Source: Sphingomonadaceae bacterium (GTDB lineage: Bacteria; Pseudomonadota; Alphaproteobacteria; Sphingomonadales; Sphingomonadaceae). Taken from it: a stretch of 45,157 bases of DNA. Every line of letters begins with the position of its first letter. The first letter of the stretch is position 1. Made by a program: the position numbers and the translations under genes. The notes beneath the pieces were generated by a model. That model saw only the letters and a program-made list of their open reading frames with translations, did no database searches and was not told where the DNA came from. Below are positions 1-14,808 of this stretch, piece after piece. The stretch lies in contig JASBUR010000002.1 of NCBI GenBank assembly GCA_030147805.1, forward strand, positions 1 through 45,157. Direction: 5' to 3'.

Positions 1-150
1 AGCTCAAAGCGCTCCTGCGCAAGGCCGACGAGCGAACCATCCACGACACATGGCGACGCATCGGCGATCTTCTCGATCGCTTCTCACCAACCGAGTGCGC
101 AAACTATCTTCGCCACGCCGGGTACGCGTGCAACTAAACCGAACGCGCTC
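1..150 (+). mobile_element. IS630-type insertion sequence, 3' end (partial)
   Basis: This is the 3' end of an insertion sequence cut off by the window edge. It carries the last 44 codons and stop of a transposase and then 13 bp of non-coding end reading into TA at 151-152. IS630/Tc1-type elements insert at TA, so 150 is the likely outer end. Bases 14-150 match the reverse complement of 45021-45157 with one difference, at 141 versus 45030. The other end of the element is outside the window, so target duplication cannot be tested. Confidence 0.85.
3..137 (+). CDS. IS630 family transposase, C-terminal fragment
   Basis: The visible C-terminal 44 residues include LRKADERTIHDTWRRIG and FSPTECANYLRHAGY. 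The FSPxECxNYxRxAGY ending is typical of IS630-family DDE transposases; the catalytic residues lie upstream, outside the window. The stop codon is 13 bp before the inferred IS end. The fragment is truncated by the window edge rather than visibly broken. It is identical in protein to the opposite-strand fragment at the right edge. It lies just beyond the rpoC terminator, so the insertion did not disrupt rpoC. Confidence 0.85.
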   Translation, partial: LKALLRKADERTIHDTWRRIGDLLDRFSPTECANYLRHAGYACN

Positions 151-195
151 TAGCGCCCAATCCTCCCCTGCAAGCGGAGGATAAGTTGACCCAAC

Positions 196-233
196 AAAAA
201 GGCCCCGCCGGATCGCTCCGGCGGGGCCTTTTC
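196..233 (-). terminator. Rho-independent terminator of rpoBC
   Basis: A perfect 10-bp stem, GGCCCCGCCG (201-210) with CGGCGGGGCC (219-228), is followed on the minus strand by a U run (196-200). It lies about 20 bp beyond the rpoC stop. The flanking A and T runs make it close to symmetrical, so it may also stop transcription coming out of the IS transposase. Confidence 0.85.
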
Positions 234-253
234 TTCGCCTCTCGGCGCTTCGC

Positions 254-4492
<4,239 letters not shown>

Positions 4493-4519
4493 AGCCAGTC
4501 CTTACTTCTCAAAATTCAC

Positions 4520-4590
4520 ATGCCGCCGGGATGGCGGGGCCGTCGCGGCCGGCGCGTCCCCTCAGGGGATCGCACCGGCCGAAGCGGCAT
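4520..4590 (-). other. Nested hairpin in the rpoB-rpoC spacer
   Basis: The 100-bp rpoB-rpoC spacer can fold into a long nested stem. The outer arms are ATGCCGC and GCGGCAT (4584-4590 with 4520-4526), the middle arms GGCCGG and CCGGCC (4547-4552 with 4575-4580), and the core is the palindrome TCCCCTCAGGGGA (4557-4569). No U run follows, so it is not a classical terminator. Processing, mRNA stability or partial attenuation between rpoB and rpoC are possible roles, but this is inference. Confidence 0.5.
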
Positions 4591-4592
4591 GA

Positions 4593-8714
<4,122 letters not shown>

Positions 8715-8856
8715 GAAATAGCGCCTCGCTGCTGTGATCCATCGTGCCGGCGTTTCACCGGCGGGAGCCTTGTGCTATGATCCGGCGTTACGCATCCGGA
8801 CCCTCCGTCGTGCCTCTCGCCGACGGACGAGATGCTACGCGGCCATGCGAACGACA

Positions 8857-8895
8857 CGAAAAACTGCGGTTCCCCGGCCCTGGGAAACCACAGTT
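8857..8895 (-). promoter_or_regulatory. Terminator-like hairpin in the rpoB leader
   Basis: On the minus strand AACTGTGGTTTCCC pairs with GGGGAACCGCAGTT through 14 bp, two of them G-U, across a 6-nt loop, and the stem runs into TTTTTCG. It lies roughly 140 nt upstream of the rpoB start and downstream of the best rpoB promoter candidate. It could therefore be an attenuator in the rpoB leader, or a terminator for transcription arriving from upstream. The U run is short (three beyond the stem), so partial termination seems more likely than a full stop. Confidence 0.55.
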
Positions 8896-9027
8896 CGATG
8901 CGTCGTCTAGTCCGCTTCCAGGCCCCCCATCCGTTCGACCCGTGCGCAACGCAGGTCGTTTCTCGTAGGGCCGAAGCGGCGGCTGCCAGACGCTTGCGCG
9001 CGGCGGCCTGCTAAATTCGGAAACGGC

Positions 9028-9056
9028 GATATAGGGGGTGGACCGGGATTCGTCGA
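9028..9056 (-). promoter_or_regulatory. Candidate sigma70 promoter for rpoBC
   Basis: Minus strand: -35 TCGACG (9051-9056), a 17-bp spacer, and -10 TATATC (9028-9033); each hexamer matches consensus at four of six positions. Transcription would start near 9020 and give a leader of about 300 nt before rpoB. It lies past the terminator of the small ORF at 9190-9267, as expected for an independent rpoBC unit. Apart from this promoter and the hairpin at 8857-8895, I recognise nothing else between 8715 and 9128. Confidence 0.45.
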
Positions 9057-9128
9057 GGCCGTTTTTGTCGCGGGGCGGCAAAAATGCGCCAGCGCAACGA
9101 ACGATGCAGTAACGACCCCGCCTTCAAT

Positions 9129-9155
9129 GGAAGAACCCCGGCCTTGCGGCCGGGG
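9129..9155 (-). terminator. Rho-independent terminator after the 25-aa small ORF
   Basis: Minus strand: a perfect 8-bp stem CCCCGGCC-GCAA-GGCCGGGG (9136-9155) followed by TTCTTCC. It is 35 bp beyond the stop of the small ORF at 9190 and upstream of the rpoB promoter candidate. A similar stem (ccGGaccTTGCggCCGGGG) follows degP at 32301. Confidence 0.7.
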
Positions 9156-9189
9156 CTCCCCATCCAGTTCGACTTTCGTCGACGGCGCC

Positions 9190-9267
9190 TTAGTTGACGC
9201 CGCCGCCGAGAAGCCAATCCCAGAAGCTCCACCGGGTCGTGCCCGGACGCAGAACTTTACGATCCAT
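9190..9267 (-). CDS. Candidate 25-residue tryptophan-rich small protein
   Basis: ATG at 9267 to TAA at 9190 encodes 25 residues: MDRKVLRPGTTRW, then SFWDWLLGGGVN. The start has a good ribosome-binding site (AAAGGGA, about 5 nt upstream). Three Trp and one Phe within seven residues, followed by LLGGG, suggest an amphipathic membrane-associating tail; the N-terminus is basic. It lies between the CHASE2-EAL gene and rpoB, with CtrA-like boxes upstream and its own terminator downstream, the layout of a separate transcription unit. I do not recognise the family. It could instead be a leader peptide, but it is separated from rpoB by a terminator. Confidence 0.5.
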   Translation of the reverse strand: MDRKVLRPGTTRWSFWDWLLGGGVN

Positions 9268-9329
9268 AAGTTTCCCTTTCGACCGACGCACGCCCGGTGT
9301 GGGCGCTGCAGTCGAATCAAAACTTATGC

Positions 9330-9364
9330 TTAACGAAGGTGGTTAACAAGAGTTTAATGGTTAA
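9330..9364 (-). promoter_or_regulatory. Cluster of CtrA-like boxes (TTAA-N7-TTAA and TTAACCAT)
   Basis: Four TTAA tetramers lie at 9330, 9343, 9354 and 9361. The pair at 9343-9357 has exactly the N7 spacing of the full CtrA box, and 9364-9357 reads TTAACCAT on the minus strand, the half-site form. The cluster is 63-97 bp upstream of the small ORF start and directly after the stop of the CHASE2-EAL gene, so the small ORF is the natural target. In this GC-rich context four TTAA in 35 bp is unlikely to be chance. Assignment to CtrA is by motif only. Confidence 0.5.
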
Positions 9365-9394
9365 CAGGGAGTTACAGCGCCTTCTTCACTCGGC

Positions 9395-11707
9395 TTATGC
9401 AGCAATTCTACGGTATTCCAGAATCAAGGTCTTGAGGAGCGCGCGCAGCTTCATCGGGCGGGCGATGAGGAATCCTTGCGCATCGTCGCAGCCCATTGCC
9501 GCCAGCGCCTCGAGTATTTCCTCCGATTCGACGCCTTCGGCCACCACCTTGCGGCCGAGCGAGTGCGCGAGCTGGATCGTCGAGTTGACCATCAGCTTGT
9601 CCGAATGGCTGCGGTCGATCATCCGCACGAAGCCGCGGTCGATCTTGATTTCGGTCGCCGGGATTTTCTTGAGATATTCGAGGGTTGAAAAACCGGTGCC
9701 ATAATCGTCGATCGAGATGTTGACTCCGAGCGCGCGCAGCCGCTCGAGCACCTCGAACGACTGGGTGTTGCTGCTCATCGCCGCCGATTCGGTCACCTCG
9801 AGCGTCAGCTTGGCGGCGGGCAGCCGGTGGCGCGCCAGCAGCGCGCGAATCCGGTCGACGATGTCGAAATTGTCGAGCAGCCGCGCCGACAGGTTCACCG
9901 CGATGTTGAAGTCGATGCCGCGCGCGTTGATCGCCGCGGTCGAGCGCACCGCATCCTCGAGCACGTGCGCCGTCAGCTTTTCGATGCGGTTGTGCTGTTC
10001 GGCCGCCGGAATGAACTCGGCCGGGCTGATCTCGCCCTTCTCGGGGTGCGACCAGCGGACGAGCGCCTCGGCGCCGACGATGCGGCGCGTCGCGAGGTCG
10101 AGCTTGGGCTGATAGGCGACCCACATTTCGCCGTCGTCGATCGCGGTGTCGAGGCGGCCGAGCAGCGACAGCTTCCAGGCGGCGTCCTTGAGCTTGGCGG
10201 CGTCGAACTCCTTCCAGCGCAACCCTTCGGCGGCGGCCTCGTCGGCGGCGACCAGCGCGCTGCCGATGCGGCTGTTGATCGCGCGGTCGCCGGCGTCGGC
10301 CCCGAAGCTGACGACGAGGTCGACGTGGACGCCCGCCACCGCCACCGGCGTGCGGCACAGCGCATGCAGCGCCTCGAGCTGGTCGCCGAGATCGCTCATC
10401 GACTCGCGCTCGACGAGCCAGACGAAGATGCCCTCGTCGCCCTGGTAGATGGTGGCGCCGGCAAAGCCGATGCCGATGCGCGCGACGATCTGGTCGACGA
10501 GGATCTTCTCGGCCCCCTGCGCCAGCGCCGAGGTGATCTCGGCGAAATTGTGGACGCGCGCCGCGACCAGCGTCACGCCCGGCGTCTCGACCTCGCGCAG
10601 CGCATTGAGGTTGGGCAGCCCCGAGATCGGATTGGTGAGGCCGCGCGCCTTGTACGACTGGCGGAACTCGGTCCACGAGCGGTTGACGACGACGATGAGC
10701 AGCGCCGCCATCGCCGGCACCCCGTCGAAGAACACCAGGCGAGCCTCGGCGGCGAAGGGCAGGACGAACACGATGAGCGCCGCGCCGCCGACCGCCAGCC
10801 GCGCCAGCCAGCGGTTGTCGACGAACTGGTAGACCGCGAGCAGGCCGAGCACCGCGACGAGCGGCATCAGCCAGCCGAGCTCGACCGGCTGCCCGCGGCG
10901 CAGCGTCTCGGCGCCGAGCACGTGCAGATAGACCTCGGGCGCCTGGCCGGTGCCGGGGATGAAATAGGTCTTGGCGACCTCGGTCGCGGTCGCGCCGACG
11001 ATCACGCTCTTGCCGGCGATGCGGCCGCGCTCGACCTTGCCTTCGAGCAGATCGACCGCGCTGATCACCGGGATCGAGTCGAGACGCGTCGAATAATCGA
11101 TGGTGAAGACCTCGCCGGTGCGCCCCGTGCGGCCCGCCAGATAGGTGGACAGCGCCGGATAGGCGACGCCCTGGCTGGTGATGCCGTAGGGCAGCTTCCA
11201 GACCTTCGACTGGAAATTATACTTCACATAGATGCTGGCGAGCGTCGCCTGCCGGCGGAGTTCGGGGGCGGGCAGCACGTTGCGCCAGCGGCCGGTCACC
11301 GCGTCGCGCACCGGACGGATCGGCAGCACGACCTTGCCCTTGGCGCGCTCGATCGCGTCGACCAGCAGCCGTTCCTCGCCTGAATCGGCGCCGGTCGAGA
11401 AGCCGATGTCGAAGGCGATTTCCTTGGCGTCGAGCTCGTTCAGCTCGTTGATGAGCGCCGCATAGCGGTGACGCGGCCACGGCCAGCTGGCGAGCGTTTC
11501 GAGGCTGCGGTTGTCGACCGCGACGATGACGATGTCGCCGCTCGCCTGGCGCGCATGCGCGGCGTTGCGGCTGGTGCGCAGCACGTCCTCGAGCGGCTGG
11601 CCGAACTGGATCAGCCCGAACACCAGGCCGATCACCGCCGCCCACAGCCAGATGGCCCGGCGCGAACGGCCGGTCTCCGGGGCAGAATTGGGCGTGCGTG
11701 AGCTCAT
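9395..11707 (-). CDS. CHASE2 - degenerate GGDEF - EAL cyclic-di-GMP phosphodiesterase
   Basis: Membrane signalling protein of 770 residues. After an N-terminal transmembrane segment (about 18-36) comes a periplasmic CHASE2 sensor domain (about 40-280), then a transmembrane cluster (about 283-350). A GGDEF-like domain begins with GLPNLNAL (about 364), but its signature is YQGDEGIF (about 423) instead of GGDEF or GGEEF, so cyclase activity is not expected. The C-terminal EAL domain (about 505-760) keeps GAEALVRW, EVTES, DDYGTG (about 667) and AEGVES, so phosphodiesterase activity is likely. Its position between rplL and rpoB is unusual. Strong terminators separate it from rplL, so it probably has its own promoter. 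The signal sensed by CHASE2 is unknown. Confidence 0.92.
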   Translation of the reverse strand: MSSRTPNSAPETGRSRRAIWLWAAVIGLVFGLIQFGQPLEDVLRTSRNAAHARQASGDIVIVAVDNRSLETLASWPWPRHRYAALINELNELDAKEIAFDIGFSTGADSGEERLLVDAIERAKGKVVLPIRPVRDAVTGRWRNVLPAPELRRQATLASIYVKYNFQSKVWKLPYGITSQGVAYPALSTYLAGRTGRTGEVFTIDYSTRLDSIPVISAVDLLEGKVERGRIAGKSVIVGATATEVAKTYFIPGTGQAPEVYLHVLGAETLRRGQPVELGWLMPLVAVLGLLAVYQFVDNRWLARLAVGGAALIVFVLPFAAEARLVFFDGVPAMAALLIVVVNRSWTEFRQSYKARGLTNPISGLPNLNALREVETPGVTLVAARVHNFAEITSALAQGAEKILVDQIVARIGIGFAGATIYQGDEGIFVWLVERESMSDLGDQLEALHALCRTPVAVAGVHVDLVVSFGADAGDRAINSRIGSALVAADEAAAEGLRWKEFDAAKLKDAAWKLSLLGRLDTAIDDGEMWVAYQPKLDLATRRIVGAEALVRWSHPEKGEISPAEFIPAAEQHNRIEKLTAHVLEDAVRSTAAINARGIDFNIAVNLSARLLDNFDIVDRIRALLARHRLPAAKLTLEVTESAAMSSNTQSFEVLERLRALGVNISIDDYGTGFSTLEYLKKIPATEIKIDRGFVRMIDRSHSDKLMVNSTIQLAHSLGRKVVAEGVESEEILEALAAMGCDDAQGFLIARPMKLRALLKTLILEYRRIAA

Positions 11708-11774
11708 CTTCTTGCTCTCCGCGCCCTTGGTCCCACGAAAAGGTTATCAAATCGGTAACTTCGTTTTGGACATG

Positions 11775-11804
11775 AAAAAGGGCGGCCCCGCGCGGGACCG
11801 CCCT
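11775..11804 (-). terminator. Rho-independent terminator after rplJL
   Basis: Minus strand: AGGGCGGTCCC-GCGC-GGGGCCGCCCT (11-bp arms with one G-U pair) followed by TTTTT (11775-11779). It lies about 100 bp beyond the rplL stop and upstream of the CHASE2-EAL gene, so it should end the rplJL transcript before that gene and rpoB. Confidence 0.85.
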
Positions 11805-11827
11805 CGTTCCGAAACCCCGCCCAGGCT

Positions 11828-11852
11828 CCCCGCAACGTCGTAGGTTGCGGGG
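11828..11852 (-). other. Hairpin between rplL and its terminator
   Basis: A perfect 9-bp inverted repeat, CCCCGCAAC (11828-11836) and GTTGCGGGG (11844-11852), with a 7-nt loop and no U run. It sits between the rplL stop and the terminator at 11775-11804. It could protect the 3' end of the mRNA or mark a processing point. The function is not visible from sequence. Confidence 0.5.
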
Positions 11853-11901
11853 TGCCCTTTCGCGAAGGGTAAGTCGCGCGCCCCTCAGCGGGGCGAGTCG
11901 C

Positions 11902-12279
11902 TTACTTGAGCTCGACGGTCGCGCCGGCTTCCTCGAGCTGCTTCTTGAGCTTCTCGGCCTCGTCCTTGCTGACGCCTTCCTTGACGGCCTTGGGAGCCGA
12001 CTCGACGAGCGTCTTGGCTTCGGTCAGACCGAGGCCGGTGATGGCGCGGACTTCCTTGATGACGTTGATCTTCTTGCCACCGTCGCCGGTGAGGACCACG
12101 TCGAACTCGCTCTTCTCTTCGGCGGCCGGAGCGGCAGCGCCGCCGGCGGCCGGACCGGCCACGGCAACCGCCGCGGCGGCCGAGACGCCCCACTTCTCTT
12201 CGAGCATCTTGGCGAGATCCGCCGCCTCGAGGACGGTCAGCGCCGAAAGGTCGTCTACGATCTTCTGAAGGTCAGCCAT
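11902..12279 (-). CDS. rplL: 50S ribosomal protein L7/L12
   Basis: Acidic stalk protein of 125 residues, normal length, that recruits translation factors to the ribosome. The N-terminal dimerisation helix ([20 protein letters not shown]) is followed by an Ala/Pro/Gly hinge (about 35-55). The C-terminal factor-binding domain contains [20 protein letters not shown] and ends in VELK. It is 51 bp downstream of rplJ, and the two are cotranscribed so that stalk components are made together. The ATG is at 12279. In most bacteria rpoB would follow directly; here a terminator and the CHASE2-EAL gene do. Confidence 0.98.
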   Translation of the reverse strand: MADLQKIVDDLSALTVLEAADLAKMLEEKWGVSAAAAVAVAGPAAGGAAAPAAEEKSEFDVVLTGDGGKKINVIKEVRAITGLGLTEAKTLVESAPKAVKEGVSKDEAEKLKKQLEEAGATVELK

Positions 12280-12330
12280 GTATAGTCTCCAATTCGGGGC
12301 CGCGGCCCCTATCTCAAGCAGGTGTGAAAA

Positions 12331-12846
12331 TTACGCCGCGTCTTTTTCGGCATAGGCGCCGAACACGCGCGCGAGCTTGGCCGCCGGGGCGTTCGCGAGC
12401 TGCGCGAGCTTGGTCGCCGGGGCGTTGACGAGCCCGATGATCTTCGCACGCAGTTCGTCGAGCGACGGCAGTTCGGCCAGGGCCTTGACCCCGTTCACGT
12501 CGAGGACGGTCGATCCCATGGCGCCGCCGACGATCTCGAACTTGTCGGTCGTCTTGGCGAACGCCACGGCCGCCTTCGCCGCGGCGACCGGATCGGTCGA
12601 CGTGGCGAGCGCGGTCGGCCCGACCAGCATATCGCTGAGCGAGCCATAGTCCGTGCCCTCGAGCGCGATGCGAGCAAGGCGGTTCTTGGCCACCTTGTAG
12701 CTGGCGCCGACGTCGCGCATCCGTCCCCGGAGATCGTTGACCTGAGCAACCGTCAGGCCAAGGTTGCGCGTCACCACGACAACCGACGTCTCGGAGAAGA
12801 CTGCGTTCAGCTTGGCAACCAGCTGTTCTTTTTCAGCTCGATCCAT
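12331..12846 (-). CDS. rplJ: 50S ribosomal protein L10
   Basis: Stalk-base protein of 171 residues that anchors L7/L12 dimers and binds 23S rRNA. The start [17 protein letters not shown] and the internal RNA-binding region ([20 protein letters not shown], then [12 protein letters not shown]) match the L10 family. The C-terminal helix that carries L7/L12 ends [12 protein letters not shown] 12846 follows an AGAGGAGAG ribosome-binding site. The roughly 260-nt upstream leader is where L10 or the L10-L12 complex represses its own translation in known bacteria. Confidence 0.97.
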   Translation of the reverse strand: MDRAEKEQLVAKLNAVFSETSVVVVTRNLGLTVAQVNDLRGRMRDVGASYKVAKNRLARIALEGTDYGSLSDMLVGPTALATSTDPVAAAKAAVAFAKTTDKFEIVGGAMGSTVLDVNGVKALAELPSLDELRAKIIGLVNAPATKLAQLANAPAAKLARVFGAYAEKDAA

Positions 12847-13110
12847 GCACTCTCCTCTGTCGGGCCGCGACAGGCGGACCGACGACTATGCCCTCCCCCG
12901 CCCGGAGGCACGGGAGGACGGTTATGTCCGAGGGGTCGGATGACTGCGCGACGCGGCGAAACCGCTTGAGCAGACCCGGCGGGCAGCGGCGATCGCGAAT
13001 GAACGCCCGGCCGGCCGGCAAAATCTTTCCCCGTCTCATGCAGGCGGTCATTAAGCCCCGAAAGGCACCGGCAATCTCGGACGGCTGCCACGGGCGGGCC
13101 CGTGGCGAGC
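12847..13110 (-). ncRNA. Probable L10 leader (autoregulatory 5' UTR of rplJL)
   Basis: A non-coding stretch of about 260 nt lies between the promoter-like element at 13115-13143 and rplJ. Near its 3' end GTCCTCCCG can pair with CGGGGGAGG around a short loop (about 12892-12922), just upstream of the ribosome-binding site. L10 leaders that bind the L10-L12 complex occur upstream of rplJ in many bacteria, and the position fits. I could not confirm the kink-turn core by eye. An Rfam L10_leader search would decide it. Confidence 0.4.
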
Positions 13111-13114
13111 GGCG

Positions 13115-13143
13115 CCTATAGGCGAAGATGCCGGTGGAGGCAA
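13115..13143 (-). promoter_or_regulatory. Candidate promoter of rplJL
   Basis: Minus strand: -35 TTGCCT (13138-13143), a 17-bp spacer, and -10 TATAGG (13115-13120) within the palindrome CGCCTATAGGCG. A very similar CTATAGGCGCCG lies upstream of rplK (14697-14707). A GC-rich discriminator follows, as in stringently controlled ribosomal promoters. Confidence 0.5.
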
Positions 13144-13172
13144 GCCGGGCGGGCGAGGTGCGGCCTCTTGCG

Positions 13173-13195
13173 CCCTCTCCCCGCCGGGGAGAGGG
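13173..13195. repeat. Short palindrome CCCTCTCCCC-GCC-GGGGAGAGGG
   Basis: Perfect 10-bp arms with a 3-bp centre, in the spacer between rplA and rplJ upstream of the rplJ promoter candidate. It resembles the small extragenic palindromes common in GC-rich alphaproteobacterial genomes. No U run follows, so a terminator role is not supported. Confidence 0.6.
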
Positions 13196-13240
13196 TCGGG
13201 GCGGCCTCCTCCACAACGCCCTGGTCTCTCTTCCAATACC

Positions 13241-13340
13241 GTCATCCCCGCGCAGGCGGGGACCCAGTCCAACGAAAAGGGCGCCCGCGGGAGCGGGCAG
13301 ATTCGTTGCCGGGCTGGGTCCCCGCCTGCGCGGGGCTGAC
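13241..13340. repeat. Extragenic palindromic repeat, copy A
   Basis: Arms 13241-13267 and 13314-13340 are inverted 27-mers with one mismatch, starting GTCATCCCCGCGCAGGCGGG and enclosing a 46-bp centre. The same architecture recurs at 40296-40392, with GCGAAGGCG replacing GCGCAGGCG in both arms. Degenerate or half copies occur at 19397-19494, 22901-22933 and 34874-34900. All lie between genes. This looks like a REP/BIME-type dispersed repeat. Confidence 0.8.
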
Positions 13341-13376
13341 GGCAAGGGATAGTCGATGCTCGCCCCCCCCCGAGCG

Positions 13377-13405
13377 AAAAAGGCCGGAGCTTTCGCCCCG
13401 GCCCT
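13377..13405 (-). terminator. Rho-independent terminator of rplKA
   Basis: Minus strand: stem GGGCCGGGGC-GAAA-GCTCCGGCC followed by TTTTT (13377-13381), about 47 bp past the rplA stop. Over some 45 bp it is nearly the same sequence as the nusG terminator at 17977-18004, including the flanking GCGAAA and CGCTGCG. Confidence 0.8.
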
Positions 13406-13451
13406 TTCCTTTACGCTGCGAACCGAAGCGACGGCTTCGGGCCGACCCGCG

Positions 13452-14156
13452 TCAGGCCGGCTGGCCCTGCGCCGCGGCGGTATCGATCTTCACGCCCGGG
13501 CCCATCGTCGAGGAGAGCGCGATCTTCTCGACATATTTGCCCTTGGCGCCCGACGGACGCGCCTTGACGATCGCGTCGAGGAAGGCGTCGAAATTGGCCT
13601 TCAGATCCTCGGCCGGGAACGACACCTTGCCGATGCCGCTGTGGATGATGCCGGCCTTCTCGACGCGGAACTCGACCTGGCCGCCCTTGGCCGCCTTGAC
13701 GGCTTCGCCGACGTTCATCGTCACCGTGCCGAGCTTCGGGTTCGGCATCAGGCCCTTGGGGCCCAGCACCTTGCCGAGGCGGCCGACGAGGCCCATCATG
13801 TCCGGGGTGGCGATGCAGCGATCGAAATCGATCGTGCCGCCCTGGACGATTTCGAGCAGGTCCTCGGCGCCGACGACGTCGGCCCCGGCTTCGCGCGCTT
13901 CATCGGCCTTGGGGCCGCGCGCGAACACGCCGACGCGGACGGTCTTGCCGGTGCCCTTGGGCAGCGTGACGACGCCGCGGACCATCTGGTCCGCATGACG
14001 CGGATCGACGGTGAGGTTGATCGCGACCTCGACGGTCTCGTCGAACTTCGAGGTGGCGTTTGCCTTGACGATGCCCAGCGCCTCGTCGACGCCGTACAGC
14101 TTCTCGCGGTTGACGGCGTCGGCCTGAGCCTTCTGCTTCTTGGTCAGCTTGGCCAT
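13452..14156 (-). CDS. rplA: 50S ribosomal protein L1
   Basis: Ribosomal protein L1, 234 residues, the usual bacterial length. It forms the mobile L1 stalk at the E site and in known systems represses translation of rplKA. It begins [16 protein letters not shown], contains the family block [20 protein letters not shown] (about residues 122-141), and ends [15 protein letters not shown] 14156 is 2 bp from the rplK stop, indicating translational coupling. A longer reading extending to 14603 exists only because rplK overlaps in another frame; it is not the gene. The 605 bp to rplJ hold a terminator, repeats, a promoter and a leader. Confidence 0.97.
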   Translation of the reverse strand: MAKLTKKQKAQADAVNREKLYGVDEALGIVKANATSKFDETVEVAINLTVDPRHADQMVRGVVTLPKGTGKTVRVGVFARGPKADEAREAGADVVGAEDLLEIVQGGTIDFDRCIATPDMMGLVGRLGKVLGPKGLMPNPKLGTVTMNVGEAVKAAKGGQVEFRVEKAGIIHSGIGKVSFPAEDLKANFDAFLDAIVKARPSGAKGKYVEKIALSSTMGPGVKIDTAAAQGQPA

Positions 14157-14158
14157 GT

Positions 14159-14590
14159 TCAGCCCTCCACCACTTCGAGGCCCATCGACCGGGCCGAGCC
14201 CTCGATGGTGCGCGTGGCCATGTCGATGTCGTTGGCGTTCAGGTCCTTCATCTTCAGCTCGGCGATCTCGCGCAGCTTGGAGCGCGCGATCTTGCCGACC
14301 GAGCCCTTGCCCGGCGTCGCCGAACCCGACTTCAGGTTGGCGGCCTTCTTGATGAGGTAGGACGCCGGCGGCGTCTTGGTGTCGAAGGTGAACGACCGGT
14401 CGGCATACACGGTGATGACGGTCGGGATCGGCATCCCGCTCTCCATCTCCTGCGTCTTGGCGTTGAACGCCTTGCAGAATTCCATGATGTTGACGCCGCG
14501 CTGACCGAGCGCCGGGCCGATCGGCGGCGACGGGTTGGCTTTGCCGGCCGGCACCTGCAGCTTGATATAGCCGGTAATCTTTTTGGCCAT
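14159..14590 (-). CDS. rplK: 50S ribosomal protein L11
   Basis: Ribosomal protein L11, 143 residues, part of the GTPase-associated centre and needed for RelA-type sensing of uncharged tRNA. The N-terminal domain has the conserved [20 protein letters not shown], the thiostrepton-site region, and the C-terminal rRNA-binding domain runs to GLEVVEG. The start is ATG 14590. nusG is normally immediately upstream. Here 3.4 kb containing four unrelated genes separates them, and rplK has a promoter-like CTATAGG element at 14701-14707. Confidence 0.97.
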   Translation of the reverse strand: MAKKITGYIKLQVPAGKANPSPPIGPALGQRGVNIMEFCKAFNAKTQEMESGMPIPTVITVYADRSFTFDTKTPPASYLIKKAANLKSGSATPGKGSVGKIARSKLREIAELKMKDLNANDIDMATRTIEGSARSMGLEVVEG

Positions 14591-14700
14591 GGGTGTGACT
14601 CACTCTGTTTCAAGTTTAGCGGTCCAAGCGGCGTTCGCGGCTCCGTGAGGAGCGACGGCGGCCTCCCGCAATTCCAAGGCTGTCGCAGTGGAAGCCGGCG

Positions 14701-14729
14701 CCTATAGCGGGAGTCGGGCGGGAAAGCTA
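14701..14729 (-). promoter_or_regulatory. Candidate promoter of rplKA
   Basis: Minus strand -10 TATAGG (14701-14706) with a weak -35 TAGCTT at 17-bp spacing (14724-14729). The -10 and the following GCGCCGG match the element upstream of rplJ. The leader to rplK would be about 105 nt. Confidence 0.4.
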
Positions 14730-14767
14730 GGGGGCTGCAGGCCTCGCCGCGCGGCTTGCTCGCGCGG

Positions 14768-14797
14768 AGCAGACTGCTAGCCTAAGCTAGAGCTGCT
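14768..14797 (+). promoter_or_regulatory. Inverted repeat upstream of the HNH gene
   Basis: CTAGC-CTAA-GCTAG (14777-14790) is nested in AGCAG (14768-14772) and CTGCT (14793-14797). It ends 11 bp before the HNH start and overlaps where the promoter should be (TTGCTC at 14757 is a possible -35). An operator is plausible, for example for self-control of a toxic nuclease, but no repressor gene is adjacent apart from the LysR gene 1.2 kb away. Confidence 0.4.
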
Positions 14798-14808
14798 GGG
14801 GAGAAACA

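Noticed and set aside
12847..13345. Open frames in the rplA-rplJ spacer
   Set aside because: They run across palindromic repeats, the promoter and the leader on both strands, are Arg/Pro-rich, and lack ribosome-binding sites. They are best read as non-coding.
13452..14603. A fused frame covering rplA plus an N-terminal extension over rplK
   Set aside because: The extension is rplK read in another frame. Normal-length rplA starts at 14156 and rplK is intact at 14159-14590.
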